The notes under the pieces are model-generated. The model saw only the letters and a program-made list of their open reading frames with translations, was not told the origin of the DNA and did no database searches. Below, in pieces: positions 51,354-61,316 of a stretch of DNA of 64,000 nt. The position numbers and the translations under genes are program-made. Numbering within the stretch: the stretch's first letter is position 1; each line of letters begins with the position of its first letter. The DNA is from Aquibacillus koreensis (lineage in GTDB: Bacteria; Bacillota; Bacilli; Bacillales; Amphibacillaceae): positions 1 to 64,000 of the forward strand of contig NZ_JAOALK010000058.1 of assembly GCF_025154055.1 (NCBI RefSeq), in the 5' to 3' direction.

Positions 51354-52970
51354 TCATAAGCCTAGCAATGTCTTAATCCGTAAAGCAAGGCGTATTTGTA
51401 GTGTTGTTTCGGCATCTGTTATGTTCCTGCCTAGTAATTCTTCGCATTTTTCTAAGCGGTACACCACCGTGTTCCGATGCACGTATAGTCTTTTTGCCGT
51501 TTCGGATATTTGACAATGTGATTCTAAATAGACAAACAAGGTGTGTAACAACGTACCGTCCTGGTCATATGCAGCCTTTGCTAGCTGTTGCAATGAATTC
51601 TCGTAAAACTCTTGTAAATCATCTCTCGGAATGACTCGCAATAACTCCATTACATCTTTCGTTTGATAACGTTGAATAAATCCAATTTGACCGGACAATT
51701 TACCATTATGCAACGCATCTTGCGCTTCTTTAAAACCTGTTTTTACATTTAAAAAATTCCTTGATAGATTGCTAACACCAAATGAGATGTGACGATTGAA
51801 GCGCTCTTGTACCTTAGTCTGGACAAAGCCTAAGGAAGACATTATATACGCATGAAGGTCCTCTTTTTCTTTAGGGAGCTCAAAGAGTAAAATGCAGAGA
51901 TCCCCTCGCGTAAATAAATGTGTCGATAAGGATAGGCTAACTAATTCGTCCTCTATATAAGCGTACACAGCATCAATCTCTAATTGGTTTTTTGTATAAC
52001 TCCCACTAAATTCGTTTATCTCTAGTTGACCTGTTGCGCATATATAGGAGTTGTTGTTATCAAGTTGAAATTCTTTTGCTCTATTCACAACTTCCTCATC
52101 CGAAGTAAATATCCCCTCACTAAACCTGAAGAAGAATTCATTTTTTACACGCCTTGTGTATTGTTTTAAAGCGTTCTCCTTCATTAGCTCAAAAGAAATA
52201 ACGTTAGTTGCTTGCTCAATCGTTAGCGTTTCCGAGTGATTGTCAGGATGAATGTCTCCCATAACTACCAAAAATCCAGCTTTTCTTTCATGCGTGAACA
52301 CTAAAAATACAGAATATGTTTCTTTATCTTCCAATGTCGAAAATGTAAAAAAGGAGGTGTCTGGAAATAAGGAAATGGAATCTTTTATATATAATTCTTC
52401 CATTTTCATTGTTGTCTTTTTGCTAGTATGAGAGGATGCCATTGGTTTTCCATATTGATCTAGAAGAAATACAGGATATCCAATCATCTCAGCCAAACTT
52501 TTTAATAGCTTATGTATCCCTTTTCCACTCATAATGTGATTGGAGAATTGCTTATGTGTTTCGATTGCAAAACGTAATTCATTTGTCCTCATATCCAAAA
52601 TGCTACTAAGTACTTGATTAACAATGTCTCCTAGTGAACTCTCCAATGGCAACTCAATAATAGGGAAAGCGAGTTCATTTGCTCGTTGAATTACCTCTTC
52701 AGGAATTTTCCGCAAGAATCGTTTCGTTTTTATTCCTAATGCAGCACATCCTTTTTGGTCCATTTGTTCTACAAGATCTACGAGCAACTGTGGTTGATCC
52801 TTCACGTGATAGGCTGTTGTCACAAGTAACTCATTCGGCTTTAAGAACCGAGCAATGTCTGGTGCATCCATCATGTTTACATGCAATACTTCCCTATGCA
52901 TCCCTTCATTACCAGCAATGACACTACTTCCATTTAAAGCTGATACTTGCATTATTTGTGTAACTTTCAT
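51354..52970 (-). CDS. pucR: Purine catabolism regulator PucR
   Basis: About 538 residues: the PucR N-terminal domain (QVSALNGSSVIAGNEG...RFLKPNELLVTTAYH), a GGDEF-like middle, and a C-terminal helix-turn-helix (HCQISETAKRLYVHRNTVVYRLEKCEELLG). In B. subtilis PucR activates ureide genes in response to allantoin or allantoate. It is divergent from the allantoate hydrolase gene and separated from uraD-pucM by repeats. The ATG at 52970 follows GGGGAG. Confidence 0.92.
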   Translation of the reverse strand: MKVTQIMQVSALNGSSVIAGNEGMHREVLHVNMMDAPDIARFLKPNELLVTTAYHVKDQPQLLVDLVEQMDQKGCAALGIKTKRFLRKIPEEVIQRANELAFPIIELPLESSLGDIVNQVLSSILDMRTNELRFAIETHKQFSNHIMSGKGIHKLLKSLAEMIGYPVFLLDQYGKPMASSHTSKKTTMKMEELYIKDSISLFPDTSFFTFSTLEDKETYSVFLVFTHERKAGFLVVMGDIHPDNHSETLTIEQATNVISFELMKENALKQYTRRVKNEFFFRFSEGIFTSDEEVVNRAKEFQLDNNNSYICATGQLEINEFSGSYTKNQLEIDAVYAYIEDELVSLSLSTHLFTRGDLCILLFELPKEKEDLHAYIMSSLGFVQTKVQERFNRHISFGVSNLSRNFLNVKTGFKEAQDALHNGKLSGQIGFIQRYQTKDVMELLRVIPRDDLQEFYENSLQQLAKAAYDQDGTLLHTLFVYLESHCQISETAKRLYVHRNTVVYRLEKCEELLGRNITDAETTLQIRLALRIKTLLGL

Positions 52971-53109
52971 GTACAAGCACTCCCCGTACGATTAATGCTT
53001 CTCATTTTAACACAATATTTTGAACTTTTATCTAGTTTGCACAAATAATTGATGAATTTACTACATTACTGCCAATGAAGTATCTTTATCTAATTGATAA
53101 ACTAATGAT

Positions 53110-53122
53110 AAACATTGGCATA
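53110..53122 (+). promoter_or_regulatory. Candidate PucR box upstream of pucF
   Basis: AAACATTGGCATA matches the first nine positions of WWWCNTTGGTTAA and then diverges. It lies 54 bases before the pucF start, in the pucR-pucF divergent region. Confidence 0.45.
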
Positions 53123-53175
53123 AAATCAAATACAACTGAAGTGAAATGATCGTTCAGGTGATTGGAGGAGTGAGC

Positions 53176-54423
53176 TTGAAAACACAATCCAAAAGTAGTG
53201 TAATCGAAACGGATACAATTGAAGCATGGGTGAAATGGCTTGCTTCCTACGGACAATCCGATACAGGTGGGGTGAACCGTCCGTTATACTCATCTGCTTG
53301 GATTCAAGCACAAAAAGCATTAAAGGAACGTATGGATTATTTAGGTTTTACCACACACTATGACAGCATTGGAAACCTATTTGGAAGAGTGCAAGGATCC
53401 GATCAAGATGGAACAACAGTCTTAACTGGTTCACATATAGATACAGTCTTGGATGGTGGTATGTATGATGGCGTATATGGCATTATTGCTAGTTTGATAG
53501 CCACACATAACCTTTACCATAAATACGGTACGCCTAGGAAATCAATTGAAGTAGTCTCTTTATGTGAGGAAGAAGGAAGTCGTTTTCCTATCACTTTTTG
53601 GGGATCAGGAAATATCACAGGAAAATATAGTCTAACTGATGGGGTAAATAAAAGGGATATAGACGGCACCGAACTGCTTGATGCAATGAAAATCGCTGGT
53701 TTTGACCCAGAAAACTATACCTCACCTAAGCGAAAAGATCTAGATTGCTTTATTGAACTACACGTAGAGCAAGGGATCGTTTTAGAAAGAACAGGAAAAT
53801 CATTAGGAATTGTGAGTCATATTGTAGGACAAAGGCGTTTCACCGTTAAAGTATCCGGCGAGAGTAATCATGCAGGCACGACCCCTATGCCCTATAGAAA
53901 AGATGCCATGCACATAAGCTCTCAACTAATAACAGAACTCACCGAGAAGACAAAAAAGTACGATCCTGATTTAGTTGCTACAGTAGGTCAATTAACAGCA
54001 AGGCCAAATGTACCAAATGTAATTGCAGGTGAAGTCGTATTTACACTAGATGTTAGGCACCATCAAGAAGAGACATTACGTACTTTTTGTAAAGATCTAG
54101 CACATCTTTTTCAAAAAAAGGCAAAGGATCATTCCGTCCACATCACGATGGAGCCATGGTTAAGCATAAAGCCTGTGGAAATGGATGCAGCATTAACGTA
54201 CACCTCCGAGCAAGCAGCTGCAGAATCAAACATTGCTTATAAGACGTTATATAGTGGCGCTGGTCATGATGCACAGTTATTCGGTAATTTCTGTCCAACA
54301 GCTTTATTATTTGTTCCAAGTAAAGACGGTATTAGTCACTCCCCTAAAGAGTTTACGACAAAAGAAGACTTACAAGCTGGAGTTGATGTATTAACTGCAC
54401 TTTTATATAAGTTAGCTTATTAA
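53176..54423 (+). CDS. pucF: Allantoate amidohydrolase (PucF/AllC)
   Basis: 415 residues of the M20-type ureide hydrolases: metal motifs GSHIDTVLDGGMYDGVYG, CEEEGSRF and HVEQG, plus SGAGHDAQLF. It hydrolyses allantoate to ureidoglycine and ammonia. TTG start after GGAGGAG; in-frame codons from 53146 are less well placed. First gene of a plus-strand run pucF-pucG-allB. Confidence 0.92.
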   Translation: MKTQSKSSVIETDTIEAWVKWLASYGQSDTGGVNRPLYSSAWIQAQKALKERMDYLGFTTHYDSIGNLFGRVQGSDQDGTTVLTGSHIDTVLDGGMYDGVYGIIASLIATHNLYHKYGTPRKSIEVVSLCEEEGSRFPITFWGSGNITGKYSLTDGVNKRDIDGTELLDAMKIAGFDPENYTSPKRKDLDCFIELHVEQGIVLERTGKSLGIVSHIVGQRRFTVKVSGESNHAGTTPMPYRKDAMHISSQLITELTEKTKKYDPDLVATVGQLTARPNVPNVIAGEVVFTLDVRHHQEETLRTFCKDLAHLFQKKAKDHSVHITMEPWLSIKPVEMDAALTYTSEQAAAESNIAYKTLYSGAGHDAQLFGNFCPTALLFVPSKDGISHSPKEFTTKEDLQAGVDVLTALLYKLAY

Positions 54424-54447
54424 CTTTCAGATCGGAGGACAATAACC

Positions 54448-55710
54448 ATGACATATTTAGATTTGAATACACCACAACGCACGATCATGACACCGGGTCC
54501 TGTAGAAGTGGATCCTCGGGTGCTCCGCGCAATGAGCACCCCTATTCTAGGTCAATTTGACCCTGCATTTACTGCGATCATGAATGAAGTAATGGAAATG
54601 CTTCGCAAAGTATTCAAGACGCGCAATCAATGGGCATTCCCTGTTGATGGGACTTCGCGTTCAGGGATCGAAGCTTTATTATGTAGTGTGATTGAGCCTG
54701 GTGATAAAGTATTTATCCCTATATTCGGTAGGTTTGGATATTTACTAACAGAAATTTGTGAACGATACGGTGCAGAAGTCCATACAATCGAATGTCCCTG
54801 GGGGCAAGTATTTAATCAACAAACAATTATCGATGAAATGAAAAAAATAAAACCAAAAGTAGCTGCACTTGTTCATGGCGAGACATCAACAGGTTGTATG
54901 CAACCGATTGACCAGATCGGTCCAGCTTGTAGAGAAGAAGATGTCCTTCTGATCGTAGATGCAGTAGCATCGATTGGGGGAGTGGATATACGAGTGGACG
55001 AATGGATGATCGATGCAATCGTTGGCGGTACACAAAAGTGCTTATCCGTACCTGCTGGCATGGCACCAATCACATATAATCATAGAATTGAAAAAGTGAT
55101 AGCAGCACGGAAAAAGGTGGAACGCGGAATTTCTACAGATGATGATCGAAAAAATGAGTTATCGAGAACACATCCAATCGTTAAAAGTAATTATCTAGAC
55201 GTAGGCATGCTGCAAGATTACTGGGGACCAAGAAGGTTAAACCATCACACAGAAGCGACATCTATGCTGTATGCACTTCGTGAAGGATTAAGAATTATCC
55301 TAGAAGAAGGACTTGAAGAACGCTTTATTCGCCATAAAGAGCATGAAGAAGCATTAATAGCCGGAATTGAAGCTATGGGCTTAACGTTGTATGGAGATCG
55401 ATCTGTAAAACTAGCAACCGTCACCTGTATCGCTATTCCAAATGGGGTTGACCCAGAATCCGTAAGGGCAATGTTATTAGATGAATTTGGAATTGAAATC
55501 GCAAAATCTTTTGGCCCTCTGGAAGGGAAAATTTGGCGAATCGGCACAATGGGATATAGTTGTAGAAAAGAGAATATTTTATTTGTGCTCGGAGCCTTAG
55601 AAGCCGTGTTAATCAGACATGGTGTTGCGGTTAAAACTGGTAAAGCATTACAAGCAGCCTTAGATGTATATGCCACACAAAAAAAGCAAAGCAAAACGGT
55701 CGTACCTTAA
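54448..55710 (+). CDS. pucG: (S)-Ureidoglycine--glyoxylate aminotransferase
   Basis: 420 residues of class V aminotransferases: IMTPGPVEVDPRVLRAMSTP, FPVDGTSRSGIEALL and PLP lysine Lys197 in GGTQKCLSVPAG. It transfers the amino group of ureidoglycine to glyoxylate, yielding oxalurate and glycine, and so prevents ammonia loss. It follows pucF by 24 bases. Confidence 0.93.
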   Translation: MTYLDLNTPQRTIMTPGPVEVDPRVLRAMSTPILGQFDPAFTAIMNEVMEMLRKVFKTRNQWAFPVDGTSRSGIEALLCSVIEPGDKVFIPIFGRFGYLLTEICERYGAEVHTIECPWGQVFNQQTIIDEMKKIKPKVAALVHGETSTGCMQPIDQIGPACREEDVLLIVDAVASIGGVDIRVDEWMIDAIVGGTQKCLSVPAGMAPITYNHRIEKVIAARKKVERGISTDDDRKNELSRTHPIVKSNYLDVGMLQDYWGPRRLNHHTEATSMLYALREGLRIILEEGLEERFIRHKEHEEALIAGIEAMGLTLYGDRSVKLATVTCIAIPNGVDPESVRAMLLDEFGIEIAKSFGPLEGKIWRIGTMGYSCRKENILFVLGALEAVLIRHGVAVKTGKALQAALDVYATQKKQSKTVVP

Positions 55711-55733
55711 GTTTACTTTCAATAAGACTGTAG

Positions 55734-55768
55734 CTTATGACACATTTTGTATAGAATCTGTCGTAACT
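55734..55768 (+). repeat. Dispersed ~30-bp motif (copy 6)
   Basis: CTTATGACACATTTTGTATA then GAATCTGTCGTAAC; the minus-strand copy at 40703-40740 is very similar. It lies between pucG and the next repeat array. Confidence 0.5.
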
Positions 55769-55799
55769 TAACAATCAGGAACTAGCTACAATGACGACC

Positions 55800-55990
55800 T
55801 TTTTAAGCGGACATTTATTCCGTTATTTTCACTAACATGATCGTTTTGTTGCTTCTCGAGGACATTTTTTCCGCTATTTCTTCATTTTGATCAAACTTTC
55901 TTACAATTTCTATTAAATAACGGAAAAAATGTCCGCCAAAATGCTAAACTACTAAGAAATTACTAAAATAGCGGAAAAAATGTCCGTTCA
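55800..55990. repeat. Four-unit array, 51-bp period, two direct plus two inverted
   Basis: GGACATTT...TCCG units start at 55809 and 55860 (51 bp apart). Their reverse complements CGGAAAAAATGTCC sit at 55921 and 55972 (51 bp apart). Each unit contains CGGA/TCCG arms, and the two halves can fold on each other. The array lies between pucG and allB and may reduce read-through. Confidence 0.8.
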
Positions 55991-56085
55991 ATTTCAGTAT
56001 TCTTCTAGCATTCAGAGATTAAGTGGTGAAAACTCAGTTAGTGGCTATTAAGAAAGATTTACCATCAAAGCGAAGGGGCGTTGCT

Positions 56086-57447
56086 ATGGAAATGAATTAT
56101 GATCTTGTCATTAAAAATGGAATGGTTGTACTTCCAGATAAAATTTCTAAAAAAGATATTGGGATTTACAATGAAAAAATAGTTTCCATCGAAGAAAACA
56201 TCGACCCCGGAAACGCTACTATGGAGGACGCTAAAGGGCTCTATGTTTTTCCAGGTATGATTGATGTACACGTTCACTTTAATGACCCCGGTCGAGAAGA
56301 ATGGGAAGGCTTTGAGTCTGGCTCAGCCATGATGGCCGCTGGGGGTTGCACCACATTTTTTGATATGCCATTAAACGGGATACCTTCTACAACTACAGTA
56401 AAAGCATTACACGAAAAGGCTCAAATCGCACACAAAAAGTCGGCAACTGATTTTGGTCTTTGGGGCGGACTTGTTCCTGGTAATATTGCAGAATTAGCTC
56501 CTCTTGCTCAAAGTGGTGTCGTTGGATTTAAAGCATTCATTTCCACTTCTGGAAACGAGGAATTTGAGGCATCAGATGACGAGACACTATTTTACGGTAT
56601 GCAAGAAATTGCTAAGCTCGATAAAGTCCTTGCTCTCCATGCAGAAAGTAGAACAATAACAGATATTTTATTGAAGCAAAAACTACATAACAAACAATAT
56701 TCTGCTGATGATTATGCCGAGACAAGACCAATTGTTGCTGAAGTGGAGGCAGTGGAAAGGGCGCTTGCTTATGCAGAAATAACAGCTTGTCCGCTTCACT
56801 TCGTCCATATCAGTAGTGCACGAGCAGTGGAAAAGATCACAAATGCTAAGAAAAAGGGGGTACAAGTTACGCTTGAAACCTGTCCACATTACTTACTATT
56901 CTCTCACCAAGACTTAGTCGAAAAAGGATCGGTTGCTAAATGTGCCCCTCCTTTACGTGATATGGAAGAAAAACAAAAATTAATTCAATTGTTAAAAGAA
57001 GATAAGATTGACATCATTGCTTCAGACCATTCACCAGCTCCTTTTGCATTAAAAGACCCAGAAAAACATCATCTTCTTCACGCATGGGGCGGAATCAGTG
57101 GAGGCCAGTTTAGCTTAATAGCGATGATTGAATTAGCAGTAACGCATGATATTCCGTTTCATCTTGTCTCAAAATGGACAGCATTAAACCCTGCAAGACG
57201 ATTCCAGCTATCCTCCAAAGGGGCTATTAAAGAAGGGTTAGATGCAGATATAACGCTGGTTGATTTAAACGCGACTACTACTGTAACCCCTGAATCATTT
57301 TTAGCTAAGCATAAAAAAAGTTTATACATGGATCATACATTTCCATGTCGAGTTACCAAAACATATAACAGAGGTTCCATTGTTTATGATGATAGATCAA
57401 AAATACTAGATAAGATGACAAAGGGACAGTGGATGAAACCAGAATAA
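56086..57447 (+). CDS. allB: Allantoinase
   Basis: 453 residues of the cyclic amidohydrolase family: DVHVHFNDPGREEWEGFESG (metal HxH), carboxylated lysine in GFKAFIS, HAES, HISSA and SDHSP. It opens allantoin to allantoate. Called pucH in B. subtilis. AGGGGC precedes the ATG at 56086. It is separated from pucG by 375 bases holding repeats, so it may be transcribed separately. Confidence 0.93.
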   Translation: MEMNYDLVIKNGMVVLPDKISKKDIGIYNEKIVSIEENIDPGNATMEDAKGLYVFPGMIDVHVHFNDPGREEWEGFESGSAMMAAGGCTTFFDMPLNGIPSTTTVKALHEKAQIAHKKSATDFGLWGGLVPGNIAELAPLAQSGVVGFKAFISTSGNEEFEASDDETLFYGMQEIAKLDKVLALHAESRTITDILLKQKLHNKQYSADDYAETRPIVAEVEAVERALAYAEITACPLHFVHISSARAVEKITNAKKKGVQVTLETCPHYLLFSHQDLVEKGSVAKCAPPLRDMEEKQKLIQLLKEDKIDIIASDHSPAPFALKDPEKHHLLHAWGGISGGQFSLIAMIELAVTHDIPFHLVSKWTALNPARRFQLSSKGAIKEGLDADITLVDLNATTTVTPESFLAKHKKSLYMDHTFPCRVTKTYNRGSIVYDDRSKILDKMTKGQWMKPE

Positions 57448-57513
57448 CGGTGTTCTTAACATAATCACTCCTTATCCATAGTTCGGCCACACACTCTCTT
57501 GCTTGAAATATAC

Positions 57514-57560
57514 AAAAAAAGCGTAAGAATCTTCTACACCCTAGATTCTTACGCTTTTTA
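57514..57560. terminator. Bidirectional terminator between allB and codA
   Basis: GCGTAAGAATCT (57521-57532) pairs perfectly with AGATTCTTACGC (57543-57554), flanked by A and T runs on both sides. Confidence 0.92.
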
Positions 57561-57574
57561 CCGCTCTTGAGATC

Positions 57575-58849
57575 TCATGTACTCGCTCCACTTACTTTAT
57601 TGTTTGTGCTCACGGTGTGCCACTGTGTCTTTTCAGGCTCGGTTGAAGCAATTAGATTGCCATTTCTAAAGATGAAGCTACACTTGGGCTGATTCGTAAT
57701 TATATCACTCATATCCTTTCCTGGTATGGTAATAAAATTAGCTGGCTTTCCAATTTCAATTCCATAGTTTTCTTCAAGCCCAAAGCTTTGCGCACCATGG
57801 TGAGAAATCATTTGAAAAATAGCATGTAAATCATCAGCCCCTGTCATATGCGCTAAATGTAACCCCATATGTGCAGCTTGTAAGATGTTTCCACTACCGA
57901 AAGGATAAAAGGGTGTGCGAATATCGTCATGCGCGATACATACATTAACTCCTGCTGTATATAAGTCTTTTATTCTCGTAATCCCTCTTCCTTTAGGAAA
58001 CCGATCTAGCCTACCTTGTACAACACTATTAATCAATGGACACGCGACGATCGTTAACTCTGCTTGTTTAACTAATTGGATTACCTTTTGCGCATAGGGT
58101 TCATTGTAATAGGCTAAAGCAATCGCATGACTAGCTGTCACAGACCCTTCCATATTATTTTTAATCGTTAAATCCGCAACAACTTCCAGAAATCTGGACT
58201 GGTCATCATCGATCTCATCACAAAAAACATGAACAAATTTATCATACTGCTTCGCAATCGAAAAACAGTATTCTAGTGACGCTATCCCTTGTTCTCTCGT
58301 ACGCTCTAAATGAGGTACAGCACTAACTGCATCAGCACCCATCTCAACCGCTTCTATTAATCTCGCTTGATTTTCCTCACATGACATTAATCCGTCTTGT
58401 GGAAATGCAATGATTTGGAGTTCTAATACCTCTGCCATTCTTTTTCTTACCTCTAACAAAGCTTTTAATGCTGTCAAATGCGGATCTGATATATCCACTG
58501 CTGCTCGTACGTACAATACACCGTGCTCCATTAACATGTGTAACGCCTTGGTCGCTCGATTTATTACGTCTTCTTCGGATAAATACTGCTTTCTTTCATG
58601 CCAGATCGAAATGGCCTCAAACAATGTGCCCGTTTTGTTATTTACTTGATTTCCGATCGTTAAAGTCGTGTCTAAATGTGTATGCATTTCTACGAATGGT
58701 GGCAGCACGATATGACCATGTGCATCCCACTCTTTTTCTCCCTGTATCGATGCTGTCGTTATGGCAGCAAAACAACCATTCGCAATGCCAATATTTACTG
58801 TTTTATCTTCATTTAATCGTCGAACATTCTTCACAACACTATTGAACAT
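57575..58849 (-). CDS. codA: Cytosine deaminase-like amidohydrolase
   Basis: 425 residues, the length of E. coli CodA. VEMHTHLDTTLTIGNQVN, FVHVFCDEIDDDQSRFLEV, SAVPHLERTREQGIASLEY and VCIAHDDIRTPFYPFG match it closely, including the metal His pair, catalytic Glu and Asp. The CodA family also deaminates related rings (isoguanine, isocytosine, 5-substituted cytosines), so the substrate is not certain. The ATG at 58849 follows GGGGTGG just after the upstream stop. Last gene of the ABC operon. Confidence 0.88.
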   Translation of the reverse strand: MFNSVVKNVRRLNEDKTVNIGIANGCFAAITTASIQGEKEWDAHGHIVLPPFVEMHTHLDTTLTIGNQVNNKTGTLFEAISIWHERKQYLSEEDVINRATKALHMLMEHGVLYVRAAVDISDPHLTALKALLEVRKRMAEVLELQIIAFPQDGLMSCEENQARLIEAVEMGADAVSAVPHLERTREQGIASLEYCFSIAKQYDKFVHVFCDEIDDDQSRFLEVVADLTIKNNMEGSVTASHAIALAYYNEPYAQKVIQLVKQAELTIVACPLINSVVQGRLDRFPKGRGITRIKDLYTAGVNVCIAHDDIRTPFYPFGSGNILQAAHMGLHLAHMTGADDLHAIFQMISHHGAQSFGLEENYGIEIGKPANFITIPGKDMSDIITNQPKCSFIFRNGNLIASTEPEKTQWHTVSTNNKVSGAST

Positions 58850-58868
58850 GCAATCAATCCACCCCGAC

Positions 58869-60218
58869 TTACAGTTTAATTGTTGCTGATTGTTTGATTC
58901 CATTCCATAAATCTTCTAACTTACGATCTCCAAAAGAATGGGATTCTGTTGTACTTGTTAGCCATTTGCCCTTGGTAAATATATACCTTGAAGGAGAACT
59001 CGAACCAAACATATCATAGACATCATTGGTATCAAAAACAACAAAGTTTGCGTATGCACCTGGTTCCACCTGGTGATTGTCGATGCCGAACATACGACCT
59101 GGGATCGTTGTGATCATTTTTAACACGTGTAAGATTTCAGTTTTGCTCGCCATATGTGCTGCGTATGCAGTTAATAACCCAATTTGAAGCATGTCACCTC
59201 TACCAAATGGATGGAATGGATCATTTATATTGTCTGATGCAGTGGCTACAGGAACACTATACTCAACTAACTCTTTTACTCTAGTGATCCCTCTTCGAAC
59301 TACACCCCGATCTGCTCTACCCTGTAAATACATATTTGCTCCAGGCAGAGTAATGGCATTTATTTGTTGCTCCGCCATGCTGCTCATAATTTGATCAGCC
59401 TTCTTTTGCTCCATAGCAGCTAAAGAACAAAGATGGCCAGCTGTTACCCTCCCCTGCAAACCATATTGCTTCGTTTTTTCAATAAGTTGTTCGATTGTAC
59501 AGATCGCTGGATTATCATTTTCATCTACATGCAAATCAATGAATTTATCATACTTTATTGCTAGTTGAAATAATTTTTCTATATTTGCCTCTGCATCAGG
59601 GAAAATGTGTGGGGCGCCACCTATGCCGTCTACTCCTAGTTGAATCGCTTCTTCTATAATTTCCATTTCTCGTTTTGTTCTTCCGCTCATTTTTGAAAAC
59701 ATCGGTACTACTTGCATGGATACATAAGGGCTCAGTTCACTTTTGACTTCTAGTACTGCTTGCAAATGCTCTAATGCTAGCGTTTGACTTACATCTAACT
59801 CGAAATTCACATGGGTGCGTATATGTGTCGTACCAAAAGAAAGGGATTGAAGCGCAGACCTATAGACGCGCTTCTTAATCTCTTCTTTTGAAAATAAGTG
59901 TGCTTTTTGACTATAGTTGGAAATCGCTTCTTGCAACGTTCCAGATTCATTAGGTACATCTTTTAAGGAAAATGCTTTATCCATATGTGTGTGAATGTCA
60001 ACAAAAGAGGGAAGAATGATTCTTCCCTCTACATCTATCTCAGAAACTTCTACTTGCTTACCATCCATAATAGACAAAGCTCTCACTTCTGTAGCATATC
60101 CCGGTTGTTGTTCGATCCGTTTATACATACCATCTTGAATAATAATCTTATAAAACATATTTTCATCCATAAGTGGTAACCGAACATTGTGTAATATCAT
60201 TTCATTCGAGCTCTGCAT
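58869..60218 (-). CDS. Second amidohydrolase of the cytosine deaminase family
   Basis: 449 residues, distantly related to the downstream codA gene: FVDIHTHMDKAFSL, HVDENDNPAICTIEQ, GHLCSLA and ATASDNINDPFHPFG place the metal ligands and catalytic Glu. The substrate-contact residues differ (VDENDNPAI versus CDEIDDDQSRF), so it probably handles another ring or an intermediate. It starts right after the binding-protein stop with GGAGGA. Confidence 0.85.
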   Translation of the reverse strand: MQSSNEMILHNVRLPLMDENMFYKIIIQDGMYKRIEQQPGYATEVRALSIMDGKQVEVSEIDVEGRIILPSFVDIHTHMDKAFSLKDVPNESGTLQEAISNYSQKAHLFSKEEIKKRVYRSALQSLSFGTTHIRTHVNFELDVSQTLALEHLQAVLEVKSELSPYVSMQVVPMFSKMSGRTKREMEIIEEAIQLGVDGIGGAPHIFPDAEANIEKLFQLAIKYDKFIDLHVDENDNPAICTIEQLIEKTKQYGLQGRVTAGHLCSLAAMEQKKADQIMSSMAEQQINAITLPGANMYLQGRADRGVVRRGITRVKELVEYSVPVATASDNINDPFHPFGRGDMLQIGLLTAYAAHMASKTEILHVLKMITTIPGRMFGIDNHQVEPGAYANFVVFDTNDVYDMFGSSSPSRYIFTKGKWLTSTTESHSFGDRKLEDLWNGIKQSATIKL

Positions 60219-60221
60219 CAC

Positions 60222-61292
60222 TTATTCCTCCGTTGGTAAAAATTCCGTCGTGAAGTAATTGCTTGCATCCTCTTCGTATGAGATGATTCCTAAATCAATC
60301 ATTTTTTGTTGTAAATCGGACCAACGTTCTTCAGACATATAACCAAAACCATGTTCCGCAGCATCTCCACCAAATACGAATTCATCTTGTGTTTCTGCTC
60401 CAAAATCCATCAATTCGGTTGTTAAATCTGGATTATATTCTTGTAGGAAAGATTGATATGCAGCTGGATCCTCTCGATAAGTCTCCCAACCTTTCACTGT
60501 AGCCTTCATAAATGCTTTCACAAGCTCTGGCTTTTCTTCTATTACTTTTTCCGTTGTAAAGATGACATTCGAGTATGGTTGGAAACCAGAATCATGGATT
60601 AATAGATGATTGTTTGCTACACCTTCTTTATCTAGTACAAATGGCTCTGAAGTCACATAGCCTTGTGTTACTGCATCAGGATTATCAATAAAGGTTGCTA
60701 AATTACCCGTATAGGAAAGCTCTTTCACATCATCTAGATCATACGCTTCTTTAATATATTCCCAATAACCAACACCAGGGGCAGTAATCACTGTTTTTCC
60801 GTTTAAATCAGAGAAATCTTCAATTCCAGCTTCTTCGTGTGAGATCAGTACATAGGGACTTGTTTGAAAAATAGCACCGATTGCTACGAGTGGAATACCT
60901 TTATCACGTGCATTCAGAATATCTTCTCCAGAAGTATAGCCAAATTCTACTTTTCCAGACGAAACCAACTGTGTTGCTGAAATTTGCGGGCCACCAGGCT
61001 CTACCGTCATATCTATACCTTCTTCCGCATAATACCCTTCCTTAAGCGCTGCATAGTTACCACCATGTTCCGGCTGTGCAAACCAGTTCGTTACTAACTT
61101 TGCTTCTCCTAAATCAACTGCTTCTTCACTCGCTTCTGTTTCACCTTCTGTCTCAGTTGTCTCCGTTTCCTCTACGTCCGTATCCGTTGCCGCTCCTGCT
61201 TCAGATGATGCATCTTCCCCACATGCTGCTATTACCATTAATAGCAACAGCATTCCAATCGCTACGATAAATTTCCCTGCAGTTGATTTCAT
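60222..61292 (-). CDS. ABC transporter substrate-binding lipoprotein (NMT1/SsuA/ThiY type)
   Basis: 356 residues: lipobox VIAACG near residue 24, an acidic Thr/Glu-rich linker (residues 35-58) and the NMT1/THI5-like domain (LVTNWFAQPEHGGNYAALKEGYYAEEGIDMTVEP). NMT1-like proteins bind pyrimidines, sulfonates or nitrate. Operon context with deaminases favours a nitrogen heterocycle. Confidence 0.88.
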   Translation of the reverse strand: MKSTAGKFIVAIGMLLLLMVIAACGEDASSEAGAATDTDVEETETTETEGETEASEEAVDLGEAKLVTNWFAQPEHGGNYAALKEGYYAEEGIDMTVEPGGPQISATQLVSSGKVEFGYTSGEDILNARDKGIPLVAIGAIFQTSPYVLISHEEAGIEDFSDLNGKTVITAPGVGYWEYIKEAYDLDDVKELSYTGNLATFIDNPDAVTQGYVTSEPFVLDKEGVANNHLLIHDSGFQPYSNVIFTTEKVIEEKPELVKAFMKATVKGWETYREDPAAYQSFLQEYNPDLTTELMDFGAETQDEFVFGGDAAEHGFGYMSEERWSDLQQKMIDLGIISYEEDASNYFTTEFLPTEE

Positions 61293-61316
61293 TTGATTAC
61301 CCCCTATAAATTTTTG

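Noticed and set aside
52971-53175. Purine or guanidine riboswitch in the pucR-pucF region
   Set aside because: No aptamer-like stems were found; only promoter-like AT sequence and a possible PucR box.
55245-55694. Reading frame of 149 codons opposite pucG
   Set aside because: Antisense shadow of a well-supported aminotransferase gene; Ser/Pro-rich with no start site.
57575-60218. Fused or duplicated single codA gene
   Set aside because: Two separate complete genes with their own ribosome sites and divergent active-site segments.
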